Positions 6,095-9,233 of a stretch of DNA of 9,233 nucleotides are shown piece after piece (positions within the stretch are counted from its first letter, which is position 1; every line of letters begins with the position of its first letter). The notes below the pieces were generated by a model, which worked only from the letters and a program-made list of their open reading frames with translations, did no database searches and was not told the DNA's origin. The position numbers were made by a program, and so were the translations under genes. Origin of the DNA: JAZLDV01 sp045614925 (GTDB lineage Bacteria > Bacillota_I > Bacilli_A > Erysipelotrichales > Coprobacillaceae); contig JAZLDV010000038.1 of assembly GCA_045614925.1 (NCBI GenBank), forward strand, positions 1 through 9,233. The letters run 5' to 3'.

Positions 6095-6103
6095 GGAGGT
6101 ATT

Positions 6104-7213
6104 ATGAATATTTTACTGGCTTTTGATTCTTTTAAAGAATGCATGAGTGCTTATGATGCATGTCAGGTAGCTAAAGATGCCCTTTATCAGCATAATAGTG
6201 TGATATGTCCTTTATGTGATGGTGGAGAAGGGACAAGAGATATTATGACATATGCAATGAATGGCTATATAAAAGATTATCGTGTTAAAGGTGTGTTTTT
6301 AAAAGAGATAGATGTAGGTGTTGGTATAATAGGTCAAAGTGCAGTGATTGAAAGTGCCAAGGTTTGTGGATTAGAACTATGTGGACAGATACGAAATCCT
6401 CATTTGACTTCTACTTATGGACTTGGTGAACTTATTCTTAAAGTTATTGATGATGGTATAAAAGATATTATTGTAACACTTGGTGGAAGTGCGACAAATG
6501 ATTGTGGCATTGGCATGTTAAGTGCATTAGGTATAAGATTTTATAATGCAAATAAAGAACAAGTTTATATGCTAGATGATATTAAAGATATTGTATCTAT
6601 TGATATGAGTACTTTAGATCAAAGGCTAAATGATGTGAATATTACAGTTTTATGTGATGTTGTTAATCCGTTATGTGGGCCTCTAGGTGCAACTTATGTT
6701 TATGGAAGACAAAAAGGATTAAAAGAAGATGAGTTAAATCGTATAGACTGTTCGATTGAAAGATTTGCTGATTTATCAAAGACATATGTCGATTGTGATA
6801 AGATGGCAAAAGGTACAGGTGCAGCGGGAGGATTAGGTTTTGCTTTTCAATATTATCTTTCTTCTTCGCTTGTTTCAGGATTTAAAAAAATAAGTGAGAT
6901 GATGGAATTAGAGAAACATATAAAAGAGTGTGATGTCGTTATTGTCGGGGAAGGACAGATGGATTCTCAGACACAATATGGTAAACCTCCTTACGGTGTT
7001 TTGAAAATAGCAAAAAAATATAATAAGAATGTTTATGCTTTTGTTGGAAAAACAAAAGATTATGATAAACTTATACATATGGGATTTAAAGATATATATG
7101 AAATCTCTAAAGGAATTGAATTACAAGAGGCTTTAAAAAATGGACAGATGTATTTGAAAAATGCAATATGTGAACATATAAAGGAGATTGAAAATGATGT
7201 ATATAGTAGATAA
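6104..7213 (+). CDS. Glycerate 2-kinase (GlxK/GarK family)
   Basis: A 369-residue cytoplasmic kinase that transfers phosphate from ATP to D-glycerate, feeding 2-phosphoglycerate into glycolysis. Family landmarks are DSFKECMSA (residues 8-16), PLCDGGEGT (36-44), GGSATNDCGIG (127-137), NPLCGPLGATYVYG, GTGAAGGLGF (237-246) and GEGQMDSQTQYGK (282-294). Length matches the family (about 370-385). In most relatives I know the last motif reads GEGRxDGQ; here Arg is Gln and Gly is Ser, so activity on glycerate is likely but not certain. The start ATG has GGAGG only four bases upstream, a short spacing. A terminator lies directly before it and no clear promoter is visible, so expression may depend on readthrough. 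The 3' end overlaps the pseudouridine synthase gene by 20 bases. No other glycerate-pathway gene is in the window. Confidence 0.92.
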   Translation: MNILLAFDSFKECMSAYDACQVAKDALYQHNSVICPLCDGGEGTRDIMTYAMNGYIKDYRVKGVFLKEIDVGVGIIGQSAVIESAKVCGLELCGQIRNPHLTSTYGLGELILKVIDDGIKDIIVTLGGSATNDCGIGMLSALGIRFYNANKEQVYMLDDIKDIVSIDMSTLDQRLNDVNITVLCDVVNPLCGPLGATYVYGRQKGLKEDELNRIDCSIERFADLSKTYVDCDKMAKGTGAAGGLGFAFQYYLSSSLVSGFKKISEMMELEKHIKECDVVIVGEGQMDSQTQYGKPPYGVLKIAKKYNKNVYAFVGKTKDYDKLIHMGFKDIYEISKGIELQEALKNGQMYLKNAICEHIKEIENDVYSR

Positions 7214-8036
7214 AGAAACACAGTTAATGAATTTTCTATTAGAAAAAACAAATAAGAAAAGAAATGATATTAAAAATTTATTAAAATATGAAAATATTTA
7301 TGTAGATGGTCATATTCAAAGTCATTATGCATATCAATTAGTACCTGGACAAAAAGTAGAAATCTTAAAACAGCCTAAAAATAAATTAGAAATTGATATC
7401 ATTTATGAAGATAATGAAATGATTGTTGTTAATAAGCCATGTGGCTTATTAACAGAACAGACTCAAAATGAGTCACAAAAAACGGCTTATATGATTGTGA
7501 AAAATTATTTAAGCAAGAAAAACGAGAAAATATTTCTTGTTCACCGTTTAGACCAATATACATCAGGAGTTCTGATGTTTGTTAAAAATAAAAAATTATA
7601 TGATCTTTTAACTCATGATTGGAATAAGTATGCTAAAGTCAGAGGGTATGTAGCTGTTGTAGAAGGAAAACTATCTAAACCTAAAGGAACAGTAGAAAAT
7701 TATTTGGCAGAATCTAAAACACAAAATGTTTATGTAACTAGCAAAGAACAAGGTAAAAAAGCGATTACGCATTATAAAATGATTATGACAAATAAAAAAT
7801 ATTCAATGGTACAGGTGCATCTTGATACAGGAAGAAAAAATCAGATTCGTGTACATATGTCATATCTTCATCATCCAATTATTGGGGATGATAAATATGG
7901 TGCACGTACTAATCCAATTAAAAGATTAGGTCTTCATGCAAATGAATTTGTACTTGTTCATCCTATTACTTTTAAGGAAATGAAGTTTACTGCAAAAACA
8001 CCAGATTCATTCGAAAAAATATTTAAAAAAGGTTGA
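7194..8036 (+). CDS. RluA-family RNA pseudouridine synthase
   Basis: A 280-residue enzyme that isomerises uridine to pseudouridine in rRNA or tRNA. An S4-like RNA-binding domain covers about residues 8-57 (LMNFLLEKTNKKRNDIKNLL, then VDGH and PGQKVEI). The catalytic domain starts at IIYEDNEMIVVNKPCGLL (69-86). The active-site motif HRLDQYTSG (117-125) carries the catalytic Asp120. The later motifs TGRKNQIRVHM and GDDKYG are also present; many relatives read TGRTHQIR. The open frame allows a TTG at 7188, but the ATG at 7194 has AAGGAG seven bases upstream and is preferred. The gene overlaps the glycerate kinase end by 20 bases, so the two are translationally coupled. Target site (RluB, C or D class) cannot be told. 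No terminator follows; the infC promoter begins within its stop codon. Confidence 0.93.
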   Translation: MMYIVDKETQLMNFLLEKTNKKRNDIKNLLKYENIYVDGHIQSHYAYQLVPGQKVEILKQPKNKLEIDIIYEDNEMIVVNKPCGLLTEQTQNESQKTAYMIVKNYLSKKNEKIFLVHRLDQYTSGVLMFVKNKKLYDLLTHDWNKYAKVRGYVAVVEGKLSKPKGTVENYLAESKTQNVYVTSKEQGKKAITHYKMIMTNKKYSMVQVHLDTGRKNQIRVHMSYLHHPIIGDDKYGARTNPIKRLGLHANEFVLVHPITFKEMKFTAKTPDSFEKIFKKG

Positions 8037-8061
8037 CATTAAAAGATAAATGAGGTATTAT
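8033..8061 (+). promoter_or_regulatory. Strong promoter of the infC-rpmI-rplT operon
   Basis: A consensus TTGACA (8033-8038), a 17-base spacer and TATTAT (8056-8061). The -35 box overlaps the TGA stop (8034-8036) of the upstream pseudouridine synthase. Transcription should start near 8068. Confidence 0.8.
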
Positions 8062-8067
8062 AACCAA

Positions 8068-8200
8068 GTAAATGAAAAGTAGTGGAAAGAAGAAGTGCCT
8101 ACTTCTCGCCTGAGTGTGCAAAGCGCTAGGCAAATGTCACTAAGATTTATAATCTTAATGTCGGTTCAGTGGGTGCTTGATGTACTCACTTTTTATTTGT
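8068..8200 (+). promoter_or_regulatory. L20-type attenuator leader of infC-rpmI-rplT
   Basis: About 130 structured bases lie between the promoter and infC. In order: a hairpin AGAAGT/ACTTCT (8091-8096 with 8101-8106), a GCCT/AGGC stem (8108-8111 with 8128-8131) enclosing a smaller GC-rich hairpin, a TAAGATT/AATCTTA hairpin (8141-8147 with 8151-8157), and finally a terminator. This matches the known arrangement in Firmicutes, where ribosomal protein L20 binds the leader and causes premature termination to balance the operon. A CACT (8138-8141) can pair with AGTG (8168-8171) in the terminator stem and could form the alternative antiterminator. The assignment rests on gene context and these stems, since no covariance search was run. 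Confidence 0.75.
8168..8198 (+). terminator. Attenuator terminator in the infC leader
   Basis: A 9-bp stem, AGTGGGTGC (8168-8176) with GTACTCACT (8182-8190), includes two G-U pairs, a five-base loop and the run TTTTTATTT. Because no terminator follows the upstream pseudouridine synthase gene, this hairpin may also end that transcript. Confidence 0.75.
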
Positions 8201-8212
8201 ACTACAAATTTA

Positions 8213-8230
8213 TAGGAGGTGGCTATTATT
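8213..8230 (+). promoter_or_regulatory. infC ribosome binding site and ATT start
   Basis: AGGAGGT (8214-8220) is followed in frame by GTG (8219), GCT, ATT (8225), ATT (8228). GTG overlaps the ribosome binding site and cannot be used. ATT at 8228 is eight bases past GGAGG, the usual distance, and ATT at 8225 is five past. Either way the start is the rare AUU, as known for infC of other bacteria, where IF3 rejects AUU and so limits its own synthesis. Confidence 0.7.
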
Positions 8231-8758
8231 AGCAAGTATAACAACCAATCAACAGATGACTTGGTAAATGAAAAGATTCGTTTTAAAGAAGTTTTAGTAA
8301 TTGATCAAAATGGTGACCAATTAGGTGTTATGTCAAGCCGTGCTGCAGTAAGTGCTGCTTATGATGCAAACTTAGATTTAGTTTGTGTTGCACCAAAAGC
8401 AAAAACTCCAGTATGTCGTATTATGGACTATGGAAAATATCGTTTTGAACAACAAAAGAAACAAAAAGAAATGAAAAAGAATTCTAAAGTAGTTTCTGTA
8501 AAAGAAACTCAATTATCTCCAGTAATTGATGTTCATGATTTTAATACAAAATTAAAAAGAACAATTAAATGGTTAGAAGCAGGAGATAAAGTTAAAGTCG
8601 CTGTAAGATTTAGAGGAAGACAATTATCACATATTGATATTGGTCAAAAAATTCTTGATGATTTCGTTGAACAATGTGGAGATTATTGCCAAATTGAAAA
8701 AGCTGCGAAATTAGAAGGTCGTACATTAACTGCAATATTAGCACCAAAGAAAAAATAA
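8228..8758 (+). CDS. infC: Translation initiation factor IF-3
   Basis: A 176-residue factor that binds the 30S subunit, keeps it apart from 50S and checks start-codon and initiator-tRNA pairing. The N-domain shows LVNEKIRFKEVLVIDQNGDQLG (residues 12-33) and PVCRIMDYGKYRFEQQKK (61-78) leading into the lysine-rich linker. The C-domain contains LSPVIDVHDFNTKLK, GDKVKVAVRFRGR and LEGRTLTAILAP. Length is normal. The start is taken as ATT at 8228; a GTG at 8219 in the same frame is inside the ribosome binding site. First gene of the conserved infC-rpmI-rplT operon, behind the attenuator leader; rpmI follows after 19 bases. Confidence 0.97.
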   Translation: MSKYNNQSTDDLVNEKIRFKEVLVIDQNGDQLGVMSSRAAVSAAYDANLDLVCVAPKAKTPVCRIMDYGKYRFEQQKKQKEMKKNSKVVSVKETQLSPVIDVHDFNTKLKRTIKWLEAGDKVKVAVRFRGRQLSHIDIGQKILDDFVEQCGDYCQIEKAAKLEGRTLTAILAPKKK

Positions 8759-8777
8759 TTTATAGGAGGACAAAATT

Positions 8778-8972
8778 ATGCCAAAAATGAAATCACATAG
8801 TGGTCTTAAAAAACGTGTAAAAAGAACTGGAAGCGGTAAATTAAAACGTAGTCATGCTTACGTATCACATTTATCACATAACAAAACTCATAAACAAAAG
8901 AAACATTTAGCAAAAGCAACTTTAGTACACCCTTCAGATATGAAGAGAATTAAATCTAGATTACAAGGGTAA
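8778..8972 (+). CDS. rpmI: 50S ribosomal protein L35
   Basis: A very basic 64-residue protein of the large ribosomal subunit. The signature MPKMKSHSGLKKRVKRTGSGKLKR at the N terminus and the SDMKRIKSRL tail are typical, as is the length. A GGAGG site sits eight bases before the ATG. Second gene of the infC operon, with a short 19-base gap on one side and 21 on the other, so it is cotranscribed. Confidence 0.97.
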   Translation: MPKMKSHSGLKKRVKRTGSGKLKRSHAYVSHLSHNKTHKQKKHLAKATLVHPSDMKRIKSRLQG

Positions 8973-8993
8973 TTAATATAGGAGGAAGAAATA

Positions 8994-9233
8994 ATGGCAA
9001 GAGTTAAAGGTGGATATACTACTAGACATAGAAGAAAAAAAGTCTTAAAATTAGCTAAAGGATACTTTGGTTCTAAACATTCATTATATAAAACTGCTCA
9101 TGAGCAAGTAATGCATTCTTTAAAATATGCTTATAGAGATAGAAAAAATTTAAAACGTGAAATGAGAAGATTATGGATCGCTCGTATCAATGCTGCTGCA
9201 AGAATGAACGAAATCTCATATTCTAAATTAATG
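8994..9233 (+). CDS. rplT: 50S ribosomal protein L20, 3' end beyond the window
   Basis: The first 80 codons are visible and run off the right edge; the family is usually about 118 residues. The N terminus ARVKGGYTTRHRRKKVLKLAKG and the later RDRKNLKREMRRLWIARINAA segment are characteristic. L20 is needed for early 50S assembly, and in Firmicutes it is also the repressor that binds the leader upstream of infC, closing the feedback loop of this operon. GGAGG lies eight bases before the ATG. Confidence 0.97.
   Translation, partial: MARVKGGYTTRHRRKKVLKLAKGYFGSKHSLYKTAHEQVMHSLKYAYRDRKNLKREMRRLWIARINAAARMNEISYSKLM

Overview
The window is AT-rich and low-GC. It has strong AGGAGG ribosome binding sites, TTGACA/TATAAT-type promoters, T-rich intrinsic terminators and the Firmicutes-type leader ahead of infC-rpmI-rplT. 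Together with the cell-wall-binding repeat protein this points to a gut-type Bacillota chromosome. An Erysipelotrichia/Coprobacillaceae-like host is my best guess, but that is inference from style, not a match I could verify.

Layout. Positions 1-324 are the 3' end of a surface protein made of 18-residue aromatic/glycine cell-wall-binding repeats, followed by two back-to-back terminators. A cold-shock protein gene lies on the minus strand (427-633), with its promoter more than 110 bases upstream. It is divergent from an M29 metallo-aminopeptidase gene (864-2081). Next comes prfC, peptide-chain release factor 3 (2163-3752). Its promoter carries a perfect 14-bp palindrome inside the -35/-10 spacer. 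A short unrecognised 77-codon gene (3820-4053) and a 646-codon membrane protein (4130-6070) follow. Then come glycerate 2-kinase (6104-7213) and an overlapping RluA-type pseudouridine synthase (7194-8036). The window ends in the translation operon infC-rpmI-rplT (8228 to the right edge). That operon has a strong promoter, an L20-type attenuator leader and a non-canonical ATT start for infC.

Most of the region is core housekeeping: translation termination and initiation, ribosomal proteins, RNA modification and peptide turnover. The outlier is the 646-residue membrane protein. It has the whole plan of a P1B heavy-metal ATPase: two N-terminal HMA-like domains, eight membrane segments, an actuator domain and the end of the P domain. 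Every diagnostic catalytic and metal-binding motif is altered and the nucleotide-binding domain is missing, yet the reading frame is intact. It looks like a P-type ATPase pseudoenzyme and is the best candidate here for something undescribed.

A second recurring pattern is that the terminators of three genes (aminopeptidase, prfC, the ATPase-like gene) are built across the stop codon itself. In the last case the next gene's ribosome binding site begins directly after the T-run.
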